Source: Oscillospiraceae bacterium (GTDB taxonomy: Bacteria; Bacillota; Clostridia; Oscillospirales; Oscillospiraceae). From it: a stretch of DNA of 64,000 bases. Positions 42,406 through 51,618 of this stretch are shown one piece after another. The notes below the pieces were generated by a model. It did not search any database. It saw only the letters and a program-made list of their open reading frames with translations, and was not told where the DNA came from. Position 1 is the first letter of the stretch. The number at the start of each line of letters is the position of its first letter. The stretch spans positions 1 to 64,000 of the forward strand of contig JAHHSG010000001.1 of assembly GCA_020025305.1 (NCBI GenBank). The letters run 5' to 3'. A program made the translations under genes and the position numbers.

Positions 42406-43596
42406 ATGCAGATTTCAAGCCGCGTCGAAAAAAGCGGACTTTCGCCCATGCGCAAGTTTCATCCCTATGCCGTTGCAGCTGAATCCAAGGGGCGCAACAT
42501 TTATCATCTGAATATCGGACAGCCGGACATTGCCACGCCTCCCGCTTATTTTGATGCGGTGAAGAATTTCCACCAGCCGGTGCTGGAATATGCACCTTCG
42601 GGAGGGATTCCCCAGTTGATTTCTGCCGTGCAGAAGTATTACGCCGATCTGGGGATTTACTATGAGGAGAGTGAGATTCTCATTACCACCGGCGGCAGTG
42701 AGGCTTTGCAGATGGTTTTCAACTGCGTTCTGGATGAGGGAGATGAGATCATTGTCCCGGAACCTTTTTATCCCAATTACAGCACCATGATCAATCTCTG
42801 CGGTGCAGTTATCCGGGGGGTTCCCACCTGCCCGGAGGAGGGCTATCACTATGCCGACCGCACCAAAATTGAGGCGTGCATTAATGAGCGCACCCGGGCC
42901 ATCATCTGTACCAACCCCGGAAATCCCACCGGTACAGTGCTGACAGCGGAGGAGATGCGCATGTTGGTAGATGTGGCAAAAGAGCATGATCTTTTTCTCA
43001 TCGGCGACGAGGCTTACCGTGAATTTGTCTATGCCGGTGAGCCGCTGCAATCCTTCGGTGCCTATGAGGATGCCGGCCAAAATATTGTGGTGATCGATAC
43101 CGTTTCTAAGCGGTTTTCCGCCTGCGGTGCCCGCATCGGATGTCTGTTAACCCATAATAAGGAGCTGCTGGCCAACGCCATGAAACTGTGTCAAGCCCGG
43201 CTTTCTGTGGCGACATTGGATCAAGTGGCGGCAGCGGCCCTTTACGGAGTGGATGGCTCTTACTTCACGGCAGTGCGTGAAGAGTATAAGCGCCGCCGCG
43301 ATACGGTGATGGACAAGCTGAAGGAAATTCCCGGCGTGGTATGCGAGTGCCCCAAGGGGGCCTTCTATCTGATGGCGGCTCTTCCGGTGGATGATGCCGA
43401 CAAATTCCAGCAGTGGCTGCTGGAAGAATTTGAGGACAACGGGGATACGGTGATGTTTGCCCCTGGTGAGCCTTTCTATCAGACTCCGGGGAAGGGGAAG
43501 AATGAGGTGCGCATTGCCTACGTGCTGGAGCAGAAGAAGCTGGAGCGGGCCATGGATCTGCTGGCGCTGGGCATCAAGGCGTACAATGCGAAGTAA
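42406..43596 (+). CDS. Class I/II PLP-dependent aminotransferase
   Basis: 396 residues. The fold type I enzyme has the PLP lysine K235 in DTVSKRFSACGARIG, the NPGNPTG loop (CTNPGNPTGTVL) and the substrate-arginine region NEVRIAY. It resembles aspartate aminotransferase-like enzymes; the exact amino acid is not decided. AGGAGGTAATTACC places the ATG at 42406, not 42364. Confidence 0.92.
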   Translation: MQISSRVEKSGLSPMRKFHPYAVAAESKGRNIYHLNIGQPDIATPPAYFDAVKNFHQPVLEYAPSGGIPQLISAVQKYYADLGIYYEESEILITTGGSEALQMVFNCVLDEGDEIIVPEPFYPNYSTMINLCGAVIRGVPTCPEEGYHYADRTKIEACINERTRAIICTNPGNPTGTVLTAEEMRMLVDVAKEHDLFLIGDEAYREFVYAGEPLQSFGAYEDAGQNIVVIDTVSKRFSACGARIGCLLTHNKELLANAMKLCQARLSVATLDQVAAAALYGVDGSYFTAVREEYKRRRDTVMDKLKEIPGVVCECPKGAFYLMAALPVDDADKFQQWLLEEFEDNGDTVMFAPGEPFYQTPGKGKNEVRIAYVLEQKKLERAMDLLALGIKAYNAK

Positions 43597-43942
43597 GAAT
43601 TCTGCACTGTCAGGAAAGAGGGATGCTTTGGCATCCCTCTTTTGCGGTACAGGGAGAGTCAATATAGTGGAGAGCAAAGTGTGCTGTCGCTTTGCGGCGG
43701 CACGGCTGTTGCTGTATGGGTGTGGACACCCAGGCGCATAGCCTTCGGGTAAGAAACATGTATCGTCGTCTTGGTTATTGCGAGCGGACATGGTACACTG
43801 CGGTTTTAACGGAATAGACGGGGGGAAGCTGATGCTGCCGGGGAAAAACTTGGCGCAGGGATGCACTTGATGCGAATCTATCTTGCGTTGAGGGCGGACA
43901 AGGCGTAGAATGAGGAAGTAAGAATTTCCGGGAGGAACAGAT
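43597..43942. other. Gene-free gap with terminator
   Basis: AAGAGGGATGC / GCATCCCTCTTTT (about 43616-43641) ends the aminotransferase transcript. The remaining 300 bases show no supported frame, promoter or RNA element. Confidence 0.7.
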
Positions 43943-44620
43943 ATGTTTGAAGGTTACACGCAGCAGACGGTGGATTTTATGTGGGGTATCCGCTTTAATA
44001 ACGAGCGAGGCTGGTTTATGGAGCATAAGGAGGACTATCAGCGCTATCTGCTGGAGCCTACCAAGGCGTTGGCGCAGGAGGTGTACGAGGGACTGCGAGA
44101 AAAGCTGCCCCATGAGCCGCTGCTGCTGAAGGTTTCCCGCATCTACCGGGATGCGCGGCGGCTCCATGGACGGGGGCCGTATAAGGACCATTTGTGGTTC
44201 AGTATCCGCACCGGTGATGAACAGTGGCAGGGTCACCCGACTTTTTACTTTGAGATCGCACCGGATTACTATAGCTATGGCTTGGGATTTTGGTGTGCTA
44301 AAGCGGCCACTATGGCCAACTTCCGCCGTCGGGCAGCGGCGCAGCCCGAAGAGCTGATGCGCTTGGCAGAGCATATGGAGCGGCAGGGTCACTTTCAGCT
44401 GGCGGGGGAGGACTATGCTCGTGACAAGGGTGCCCCCAATGAGCTGCTGCGGCCCTGGTTTCAGAAGAAGGGGTTGTCCCTTAAGTTTGAAAAACCGCTG
44501 GAGGAACGGATTTTTCGACCCGAGCTGGCGCGGGAATTGGTGGAGGAACTGGGAGAATTGGTGCCGTTTTACCACTATTTTACTGAAATCTGCGCTATGG
44601 AGGGAACGATATTTGAATAA
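43943..44620 (+). CDS. DUF2461 domain-containing protein
   Basis: 225 residues. The start MFEGYTQQTVDFMWGI, then NNERGWFMEHKEDYQRYLLEP and FRDxR-like VSRIYRDARRLHGRGPYKDHL are those of DUF2461 (TIGR02453). The function is unknown. GGGAGGAACAGAT precedes the ATG. No neighbour suggests a role. Confidence 0.88.
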   Translation: MFEGYTQQTVDFMWGIRFNNERGWFMEHKEDYQRYLLEPTKALAQEVYEGLREKLPHEPLLLKVSRIYRDARRLHGRGPYKDHLWFSIRTGDEQWQGHPTFYFEIAPDYYSYGLGFWCAKAATMANFRRRAAAQPEELMRLAEHMERQGHFQLAGEDYARDKGAPNELLRPWFQKKGLSLKFEKPLEERIFRPELARELVEELGELVPFYHYFTEICAMEGTIFE

Positions 44621-44643
44621 AGCGTAAAATGCGGAACGTGCCA

Positions 44644-44673
44644 TTGACAAAAGGGAAAAGTAGTTGCTATAAT
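44644..44673 (+). promoter_or_regulatory. Promoter of the P-type ATPase gene
   Basis: TTGACA (44644-44649), 18 bases, TATAAT (44668-44673), at the upstream edge of the leader RNA. Confidence 0.88.
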
Positions 44674-44687
44674 AGGCATAACAATAG

Positions 44688-44793
44688 AAGAGTTCCGCTT
44701 TGAGGGAGTAATTCCTCCTGCCAATCAGGCAGGGGAGGCGGGTTCGTCACATCGGTTGGCTTTCAACCCGGACCGCTTTGAAAGAATGAGACT
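44688..44793 (+). ncRNA. Probable yybP-ykoY (Mn2+) riboswitch
   Basis: The leader contains TTTGAGGGAGTAATTCC, close to the conserved GGGGAGUA loop, a middle stem with GGCAGGGGAGGCGGG, and AAAGAATGAGACTC, which matches the second conserved loop (GAAUGAGAC). The order and distance to a following terminator fit the yybP-ykoY class, known to sense Mn2+ and to precede P-type ATPases. No covariance search was possible. Confidence 0.75.
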
Positions 44794-44828
44794 CATACGC
44801 AAGCACAGCGCTGGCGTATGGGTTTTTT
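44794..44828 (+). terminator. Riboswitch expression-platform terminator
   Basis: CATACGC / GCGTATG around an inner AGC-GCT pairing, followed by GG and six U, 46 bases before the ATPase ATG. Metal binding to the aptamer would favour read-through. Confidence 0.8.
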
Positions 44829-44873
44829 CATTTGCCTGCGAATGCGGATACAGAGAAAAAAGGAGAGTGCATA

Positions 44874-47525
44874 ATGGAACGTGAATACACTTTATCCACC
44901 CAGCAGGTGCTGGAGGATCTGCACAGTGCCGATACCGGCCTGAGCAGTGCCGAAGCCCAGCAGAGGCGGGAAAAGTATGGCCCGAATAAGCTGAAAGAGG
45001 CGCAGAAGGCCACAATGCTGCAGCGGTTTTTAGCACAGCTGAAGGATCCTATGCTGGTTATTCTGCTGGTGGCTGCCGCCGTTTCTGCCGTAACCAGTAT
45101 CCTGTCGCATGAGAGCATGACGGATGTCATCATTATTTTGCTGGTGGTGCTTCTCAACGCCGTTTTGGGCGTTTTGCAGGAGAGTAAGGCAGAGGCTGCC
45201 ATTGAGGCGCTGCAGACCATGACCGCCGCTACCTGCAAGGTGATGCGAGACGGTAAGCAAGTCACCTTACACAGCGATGAGCTGGTGCCCGGTGATGTAG
45301 TGATCTTGGAGGCCGGCGATGCGGTGCCCGCAGATGGCCGTCTGCTGGAGAGTGCTTCTTTGAAGATCGAGGAGGCCGCCCTTACCGGTGAGAGCGTTCC
45401 GGTCAACAAGGCCATTGAGGTGCTGGGTCTGGGAGCGAGCAAGGATGTACCTTTGGGTGACCGGAAGAATATGTGCTATATGGGCTCCACCGTGGTTTAT
45501 GGCCGCGGCCGTGCGGTAGTGACCCACACCGGTATGGAGACCGAGATGGGAAAGATTGCCGGTGTATTGGCCAATACGGCTGAGGAGCAGACCCCCCTGC
45601 AGCGCCGTTTGACGGAACTGGGCAAGACCATGTCTAAGCTGGTGCTGGGCATCTGCGTCTTTATCTTCATTTTTGACTTGTTTATGGCCGGCAGCTTTAC
45701 GCTTAATTCCGTGTTGGAAACCTTCATGGTAGCAGTTTCTCTGGCAGTGGCTGCTATTCCTGAGGGGCTTGCTACGGTGGTGACGGTGGTGCTGAGCATC
45801 GGTGTGACCAATATGAGTAAGCGCAATGCCGTGATCCGTCGGCTGACCGCTGTGGAAACACTGGGATGTACGCAGGTCATCTGCTCGGATAAGACCGGTA
45901 CGCTGACCCAGAACAAGATGACGGTGGTGGAGCATGTAGGTGACGATCAGCTGCTAGCTACGGCTATGACACTGTGCTGCGATGCCAATCTGGATGAACA
46001 GGGAGTGGCACAGGGCGAGCCTACCGAGGCGGCTCTGGTGAATTTCGGAGCCAAGTGCGGTCTGCCCAAGCCGGAGCTGGAGAAGGTGCATCCCCGTCGT
46101 GCCGAGGCACCCTTTGACTCCTCTCGTAAGATGATGAGCACGGTCCATACCGATGGTGACAGTTTTATTCAGTACACCAAGGGTGCTCCGGACGAGGTGC
46201 TCAAGTGCTGCACGCACTATATTGAAAACGGCGAAATCCATCCTATGACGGACGAGCGCCGCAGTGAGATATTGGCGGCGAACAAGGCGATGGCTGACCG
46301 TGCCCTCCGCGTCTTGGCGGCTGCCCAGCGTGTCTGGAATACGCTGCCCGACAGCTGTGAGCCAAAGGATTTGGAGCAGGAACTGTGCTTCATCGGTCTG
46401 ACCGGTATGATTGACCCGGTTCGTCCCGAGGTGAAAGACGCTGTGGCTGCCTGCCGCAGTGCCGGTATCCGTCCTGTGATGATCACCGGTGACCACAAGG
46501 ATACCGCCGTAGCTATTGCTAAGGAGCTGGGGATTATCACCGACGCATCCCAGGCCGTTACCGGCGCTGCGCTGGATGATCTCACGGACGAGGAACTGGA
46601 TGAGGCCATCACTCAGTTCGGCGTGTACGCCCGTGTGCAGCCGGAGCATAAGGTGCGTATCGTCAGCGCATGGCGCCGTCGTGGTGCTGTGACGGCCATG
46701 ACCGGCGACGGTGTCAACGACGCCCCCAGTATTAAGTCCGCCGATATTGGCGTAGGCATGGGCATCACGGGTACAGATGTAACCAAGAATGTAGCTGATA
46801 TGGTGCTGGCTGACGATAACTTTGCCACCATCGTAGGCGCTGTGGGCGAGGGCCGCCGCATTTACGATAATATCCGTAAGGCCATCCAGTTTTTGCTGGC
46901 CTCGAATATGAGTGAGGTGTTGGGCGTATTCTTTGCCACGCTGATGGGCTTTACGCTGCTTCAGCCGGTGCACCTGCTTTTCATTAACCTCATTACCGAC
47001 TGCTTCCCGGCTCTGGCACTGGGCTTGGAGGAGGGGGAACCGGATATTATGACCCGTCCGCCCCGTGATTCCAAGGACGGTATTTTCGCCGGTGGTCTGG
47101 CTTGGGATATTGCCTATCAAGGTGTGCTGATCACCGTTATCACCCTTATCTCCTATATTTTGGGCCACTGCATAGAGGTGGGCTACTTTGAGATGCCCAA
47201 GGGTATCTCAGATGACGGAATGACCATGGCCTTCCTGACCATGAGTATGTGCGAGATTTTCCACAGCTTTAATATGCGCTCCCAGCGAAAGAGCGTATTC
47301 TCCCTGAAGACCCACAACAAGGTGCTCTGGGGCGCTATGCTGGGCAGCCTTGTGCTGACCACGCTGGTGCTGGAGGTTCCCTTCCTGGCGAACGCTTTCG
47401 GCTTTACCCCTGTGAGCTGGACGGAGTACTTCTTGGCTCTGGCGCTGGCTGTGACTGTGCTGCCCATTGTGGAGCTGGTGAAATTCTTCCAGCGTCGCCA
47501 CGACGCGAAGAAGCGCAGCAAGTAA
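44874..47525 (+). CDS. P-type cation ATPase, Ca2+ pump type (P2)
   Basis: 883 residues. Phosphorylated D339 in CSDKTGTLTQNKM, the actuator TGES (AALTGESVPV), the nucleotide site (YTKGAPDEVL) and the hinge MTGDGVNDAPSIKSADIGVGMG are intact; transmembrane helix 4 has AAIPEGLATVV and helix 6 INLITDCFPALALGLE. These are features of SERCA/PMCA-like pumps (YloB, LMCA1), though the leader suggests a role with Mn2+. AAAGGAGAG precedes the ATG at 44874. Confidence 0.94.
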   Translation: MEREYTLSTQQVLEDLHSADTGLSSAEAQQRREKYGPNKLKEAQKATMLQRFLAQLKDPMLVILLVAAAVSAVTSILSHESMTDVIIILLVVLLNAVLGVLQESKAEAAIEALQTMTAATCKVMRDGKQVTLHSDELVPGDVVILEAGDAVPADGRLLESASLKIEEAALTGESVPVNKAIEVLGLGASKDVPLGDRKNMCYMGSTVVYGRGRAVVTHTGMETEMGKIAGVLANTAEEQTPLQRRLTELGKTMSKLVLGICVFIFIFDLFMAGSFTLNSVLETFMVAVSLAVAAIPEGLATVVTVVLSIGVTNMSKRNAVIRRLTAVETLGCTQVICSDKTGTLTQNKMTVVEHVGDDQLLATAMTLCCDANLDEQGVAQGEPTEAALVNFGAKCGLPKPELEKVHPRRAEAPFDSSRKMMSTVHTDGDSFIQYTKGAPDEVLKCCTHYIENGEIHPMTDERRSEILAANKAMADRALRVLAAAQRVWNTLPDSCEPKDLEQELCFIGLTGMIDPVRPEVKDAVAACRSAGIRPVMITGDHKDTAVAIAKELGIITDASQAVTGAALDDLTDEELDEAITQFGVYARVQPEHKVRIVSAWRRRGAVTAMTGDGVNDAPSIKSADIGVGMGITGTDVTKNVADMVLADDNFATIVGAVGEGRRIYDNIRKAIQFLLASNMSEVLGVFFATLMGFTLLQPVHLLFINLITDCFPALALGLEEGEPDIMTRPPRDSKDGIFAGGLAWDIAYQGVLITVITLISYILGHCIEVGYFEMPKGISDDGMTMAFLTMSMCEIFHSFNMRSQRKSVFSLKTHNKVLWGAMLGSLVLTTLVLEVPFLANAFGFTPVSWTEYFLALALAVTVLPIVELVKFFQRRHDAKKRSK

Positions 47526-47533
47526 AAACAATA

Positions 47534-47577
47534 GCAAAAAAGGATCTGTTGGGATGTTCCTCAACAGATCCTTTTTA
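47534..47577. terminator. Terminator after the P-type ATPase
   Basis: AAAAAGGATCTGTTG / CAACAGATCCTTTTT with a loop of about 10 bases; strong stem and U-run. Confidence 0.9.
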
Positions 47578-47830
47578 GTTGCTTGAAAAAGGGAGGGCGC
47601 TGACTTTCGGCTGCTGCCAAAGCGTTTCTTGCCCTCCAAACGCTTTGCCCGCATTTCCTCGTCGCTCTTGCTGCTGCGCTTTTGCGCCTGAGCCATCGTG
47701 TACTGCTTGCCGAAGATCAGCTCCAGCATATGCACGGCTTCTGCGCCTTCGGGTGTGGAGCCGGACACGGAATAGCCGGGAACAAAGACGGATGGGGCCG
47801 TTTGTTTCTTGGCAGGGACAGTAGAAATAC
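47560..47830 (-). pseudogene. Possible decayed coding fragment, no family recognised
   Basis: In the 445-bp gap the minus strand holds an open frame with ordinary codon choice (GTG CAT ATG CTG GAG CTG ATC TTC and so on) encoding EGAEAVHMLELIFGKQYTMA followed by a basic tail (RSSKSDEEMRAKRLEGKK). There is no start codon with a ribosome site upstream of it, and the frame runs through the ATPase terminator into antisense of that gene. It therefore looks like the remains of a gene cut at both ends. The rest of the gap up to 47970 shows nothing definite. Confidence 0.35.
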
Positions 47831-47970
47831 CGGAGACAATTTTATGGATGCACTTGCATTCGATGGGGAAAATTTTTATACTGGAGAAGAACCTTCGCTG
47901 CCGCAGACAGGGCAGAGGAGGGAAAGGAATATAAGAGGGCAATTCTCTGATGCAGTCGTAAGGAGCAACT

Positions 47971-48888
47971 ATGAGCCAGTTTGAAATTTGGGACAGTCAC
48001 GTCCATCTTTTTCCACCTGAAATCTACCAGAACTGGGAAAAATATGCCTGCCGGGATGCGTGGTTTGCACAGTTGACAAAAAAGAGTGAGACGGGACGGG
48101 GCACGGAAGAAGCGTGGGCCAATGCAAAACAAGCGCTGGACTGTGCTGATCGGGCCGGTGTCTACGGCCTTGTGATGCAGGGATGGTACTGGAACGATCC
48201 GGGGTTGATGCGGCTTCATAATGACTATATGGCGCAGATGCTGCACCGCCACCCCCAGCGGCTCAAAGGCTTTATCTCCATCAATCCCAAATTCGGCCCA
48301 GCGGCCATTGCAGAGATAGAGCGCTGTGCAGCACTTGGATTTTCCGGTATTGGGGAACTGGGGCCGGGCGGGAATGGCTACGACTTTGAAGAGCCGGATT
48401 TTTTGGAGGTGCTGGCTTGTGCCGAGGACTGCGGTCTTCCGGTGTGTATCCATTGTGGCGAGCCGGTGGGACACAACTATCCGGGCAAGGACACGACATC
48501 CCTGGCACCCCTGCCGGATCTCGTGAAAAGGCATTCCCGGCTCAAATTGATTTTGGCTCATCTGGGAGGCGGTTTGCCCTTTTATGAGATGAATCCCCGT
48601 TATCGGGGACTTTTTGACAACGTGTGGTACGATACAGCTGCCAACCCGTTGCTCTATGGAATGGAGAGTTTGCGTGCTGTTATTTCCATGATCGGGTCAG
48701 AGCGACTGCTTTTTGGCAGTGATTTCCCGCTCCTGCTCTATCCATCCCAGTGCCGGGAAATGGATATGCAGCGGTTTGTAGAAGATATTCGGGCACATGC
48801 CGGTTTCTCGCCGAAAGAGTGGGAACAGGTCATGGGCGGCAATCTGCAGCGATTGTTGGGGCAAAATGCTCAAAACATTGTATTATAA
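47971..48888 (+). CDS. Amidohydrolase family protein (amidohydrolase 2)
   Basis: 305 residues. A metal-dependent TIM-barrel hydrolase: DSHVHLF (residues 8-14) gives the first metal ligands, PVCIHCGEPVG the central histidine, LILAHLGGG another, and LLFGSDFPLLLYP the terminal aspartate. Such proteins include decarboxylases and lactonases; the substrate is unknown. The gene is alone; AAGGAGCAACT precedes the ATG. Confidence 0.88.
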   Translation: MSQFEIWDSHVHLFPPEIYQNWEKYACRDAWFAQLTKKSETGRGTEEAWANAKQALDCADRAGVYGLVMQGWYWNDPGLMRLHNDYMAQMLHRHPQRLKGFISINPKFGPAAIAEIERCAALGFSGIGELGPGGNGYDFEEPDFLEVLACAEDCGLPVCIHCGEPVGHNYPGKDTTSLAPLPDLVKRHSRLKLILAHLGGGLPFYEMNPRYRGLFDNVWYDTAANPLLYGMESLRAVISMIGSERLLFGSDFPLLLYPSQCREMDMQRFVEDIRAHAGFSPKEWEQVMGGNLQRLLGQNAQNIVL

Positions 48889-48920
48889 AGAAAAAATTGC
48901 GCGAAAAGAAAAAATATTTC

Positions 48921-48949
48921 TTGCTAAGTGACGGCCTTTCCGCTATAAT
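48921..48949 (+). promoter_or_regulatory. brnQ promoter
   Basis: TTGCTA (48921-48926), 17 bases, TATAAT (48944-48949). Confidence 0.8.
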
Positions 48950-48955
48950 ACAGTA

Positions 48956-49091
48956 GTATCTAAAAGCCGGCGGCAAGAGGACCTTTGCTGTGTCTAGACA
49001 GATACGCCTATGCCTGTTGCGGATGCTGTGACGTTGTGTGTATGGGGCAACGTGCCATCTATGTCTATGGCTTGTGTTTTGGAGGGATTGT
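48956..49091 (+). promoter_or_regulatory. Unassigned structured 5' leader of brnQ
   Basis: A leader of about 135 bases separates the promoter from brnQ. It can form ACGTTG/CAACGT (about 49032-49054) and GCCAT/ATGGC (about 49057-49074), plus the palindrome TGTCTAGACA. It does not match the T-box, and no U-rich terminator was found. A valine/leucine-rich frame from ATG 49011 runs into the brnQ start but lacks a ribosome site. Confidence 0.4.
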
Positions 49092-50444
49092 ATGGACCGT
49101 AAACTTACTGTAAAAGAGTACATTTTTGTGGCTTCGATGCTGTTTGGCATGTTCTTTGGAGCAGGCAATCTGATTTTTCCGGTCTTTATGGGACAGAACG
49201 CCGGCTCGGCCTCATGGCCTGCCGTGATTGGCTTTTGCCTGACCGGCGTGGGTCTTCCGCTGCTGGGCGTAGCCGCTATGGGTATTTCACGAACGGAAAA
49301 CCTGCTGGATATGTCCAGCTTGGTCGGCCGCCGCTTCGGCTACTTTTTTACCTGTCTTCTCTACCTTTCCATCGGGCCTTTGTTTGCCATTCCCCGTACG
49401 GCAACGGTGTCCTTTGCTGTGGGTGTGCAGCCCATGATCGATCCGGAGAAGCACAGTCTGCTGCTGCTGATCTTCACGGCGCTCTTCTTTGCCGCGGTGC
49501 TTTACTTCGCCTTGAAGCCGTCCGGTATTCTCGTATGGGTGGGCAAGCTGCTCAATCCTATTTTCTTGGTTTTCTTGGCGATCCTAACAGTAACGGCACT
49601 GGTCAACCCCATGAGCAGTATGTATGATTCTGCGCCGCTTGGCAACTACGAGACCATGAGTTTCTTCCAAGGATTCTTGGAGGGCTATAATACCATGGAT
49701 GCGCTGGCGGCGCTGGCCTTCGGCATCATCCTCATCACTACGCTTCGCGATCTGGGTGTCAAGTCCCCCGGGGCGATCTCTTTGGGAACGGTGAAGGCGG
49801 GGCTTCTCAGCACGCTGCTGATGGCTGCCATCTATTGTGTTCTGACGATCGTGGGGGCACAGTCTCGCGCCGTGCTGGGTGTCTCTACGGATGGCGGCGA
49901 GGCACTCTATCTCATTGGCACCCACTATTTCGGTAAGTTTGGCGGCGTGCTGCTGGGCATTACGGTGACGGTGGCCTGCTTGAAAACTGCCATTGGATTG
50001 ATCACCGCCTGCGCGGAGACTTTTGCCGGCATGTTCCCTCATACATTGAGTTACAAGGCATACGCCATTGTCTTTTGCCTGTTCTCCTTTGCTATCTCCA
50101 ATGTTGGTCTGAGCAAGATCATTGAATTCTCCCTTCCCTTACTGATGTTCCTCTATCCGCTGACGATTGTGCTGATTTTGCTGTGTCTGGTTGGCAGAAT
50201 CTTCGATTACGATCGGAAGGTGTTTGTTGCGGTGACGATTCCCACGCTGCTGGCCGCGCTTTTGGATCTGCTTCGTACCCTGCCTGCAGGCATCCAGACC
50301 TTCCTTCACAGTGAGGTCATCCTTGCCCCTGCTAAGGAATTCCTGCCTTTCTTCACACTGGGCATGGGCTGGGTAGTCCCGGCGCTGATCGGCTTAGTGA
50401 TAGGGTTGGTGCTCCACTTTGCCATGCCGAAAAAGACCAAGTAA
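49092..50444 (+). CDS. brnQ: Branched-chain amino acid carrier BrnQ
   Basis: 450 residues with about twelve hydrophobic helices. LFGMFFGAGNLIFPVFMGQNAG near the start (about 17-38) is the LIVCS-family signature; the carrier takes up leucine, isoleucine and valine with Na+ or H+. GGAGGGATTGT precedes the ATG at 49092; an upstream in-frame start at 49038 would lie within the leader. Confidence 0.94.
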   Translation: MDRKLTVKEYIFVASMLFGMFFGAGNLIFPVFMGQNAGSASWPAVIGFCLTGVGLPLLGVAAMGISRTENLLDMSSLVGRRFGYFFTCLLYLSIGPLFAIPRTATVSFAVGVQPMIDPEKHSLLLLIFTALFFAAVLYFALKPSGILVWVGKLLNPIFLVFLAILTVTALVNPMSSMYDSAPLGNYETMSFFQGFLEGYNTMDALAALAFGIILITTLRDLGVKSPGAISLGTVKAGLLSTLLMAAIYCVLTIVGAQSRAVLGVSTDGGEALYLIGTHYFGKFGGVLLGITVTVACLKTAIGLITACAETFAGMFPHTLSYKAYAIVFCLFSFAISNVGLSKIIEFSLPLLMFLYPLTIVLILLCLVGRIFDYDRKVFVAVTIPTLLAALLDLLRTLPAGIQTFLHSEVILAPAKEFLPFFTLGMGWVVPALIGLVIGLVLHFAMPKKTK

Positions 50445-50778
50445 TAAGTATCCTTGTAAATAAAAGTGTGACATAACTGCGCGCAGAAGGCTAGCCTTCT
50501 GCGCGCGGTTTTTAGCGAGATCATAAAAAACACGATCTGCTGCGCTCGAACTTGCAGAGCAGATCGCCATAGATGCGCCCATGTTTGCCCCATATGGAAT
50601 CCATATACTTTCTTCTAAAGAGGATTTTTGGAAGTGCGCTGTCCTCGTGGAGAAAAGGATCCTTTAGCAAAACGCAGGAACACAAGCAGAACATACCCCT
50701 CTTTAGATAGAACCGGTAAATTTCTAAAATGCAGCCAATGTGGACATAATAGGCTTATTCCATAAGGAGGGCTGCAAT
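50445..50778. other. Gap with two hairpins
   Basis: No gene. The brnQ terminator (separate entry) is followed by GATCTGCT / AGCAGATC (50534-50565). The remaining 210 bases up to the next gene hold no feature that could be supported beyond the ribosome site AAGGAGG. Confidence 0.6.
50479..50513 (+). terminator. Terminator after brnQ
   Basis: GCGCGCAGAAGGCTA reads as a perfect 28-bp palindrome with GCCTTCTGCGCGC (50479-50506), followed by GG and a U-run. Confidence 0.85.
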
Positions 50779-51618
50779 ATGGGAATTTCAGGGCAGAAAG
50801 GTTTTGAGGGTTGGTATTTCAAACACCAAAAGGGGGATGACATGGTTGCCTTTATTCCGGGCAGGGCGGAGAGCGGCGCATTTGTGCAAATGATTTCTCC
50901 GGAGGGCGCAAGGCAGTTTCATATCGCGGAACTGACGGTCAGCCGCGACATGATCAGGGCAGATGGCTGCCGATTTCTCCGGCAGGGCTGCCGCATCGAT
51001 TTGCCCGGGGTCAAAGGTGAGATTGCCTACGGGCCGCTTACACCTCTGCGCTCGGACATCATGGGCCCCTTTCGTTTTTTCCCTATGGAGTGTCGCCATG
51101 GTGTTCTCAGCATGGCACATACGCTCAGGGGTGGTGTCATGATCGATGGTCATCCGCACAGCTTTGAGGGGGGATGTGGCTACGCAGAAAAGGACAGCGG
51201 CACATCCTTTCCACGCGCGTATCTGTGGGTGCAGTGCAACGACTTTCCAACGCCATGCTCGTTGATGGCATCCATAGCCCATATCCCATTTTGCGGAAGT
51301 GCTTTCCTTGGATGCATCTGTGCCATTTTGTACCAAGGGCGGGAGTACCGCCTTGCCACCTACAAAGGTGTAAAAGTACTGGCGGGGGATGCAAAACACC
51401 TCTGCCTCTCTCAGGGCAGCCTGCAGTTGGAACTGGAGATAGCGCCCTGCCGCGCAGGGCACCCTCTCCGGGCACCGCGGCAGGGAAAAATGTCCGATAC
51501 GATTCGGGAGAGCTGCAATGCCCGCCTGCGGGCGCGGTTCTGGAAAAAAGGAAAGCTTCTTTTTGACATGTGCAGCGAACACGCTGTCTTTGAATTTGTC
51601 CAGCCCGGTTTGCGATAG
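50779..51618 (+). CDS. Tocopherol cyclase-like family protein
   Basis: 279 residues. The start QKGFEGWYFKHQKGDDMVAF with GWYFKH and FIPG, and the later GYAEKDSGTSFPRAYLWVQCN are recognisable from the tocopherol cyclase family (lipocalin-like double barrel). Heterotrophic Firmicutes do not make tocopherol, so the substrate is something else, possibly a lipid. GGAGGGCTGCAAT places the start at 50779. Stands alone. Confidence 0.8.
   Translation: MGISGQKGFEGWYFKHQKGDDMVAFIPGRAESGAFVQMISPEGARQFHIAELTVSRDMIRADGCRFLRQGCRIDLPGVKGEIAYGPLTPLRSDIMGPFRFFPMECRHGVLSMAHTLRGGVMIDGHPHSFEGGCGYAEKDSGTSFPRAYLWVQCNDFPTPCSLMASIAHIPFCGSAFLGCICAILYQGREYRLATYKGVKVLAGDAKHLCLSQGSLQLELEIAPCRAGHPLRAPRQGKMSDTIRESCNARLRARFWKKGKLLFDMCSEHAVFEFVQPGLR

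Noticed and set aside
45954..47168. Minus-strand frame of about 400 codons opposite the P-type ATPase
   Set aside because: Antisense shadow of a gene with complete family motifs.
49011..49100. Valine-rich leader peptide for brnQ
   Set aside because: No ribosome site before the ATG and the frame overlaps the brnQ start; kept only as a side remark in the leader entry.
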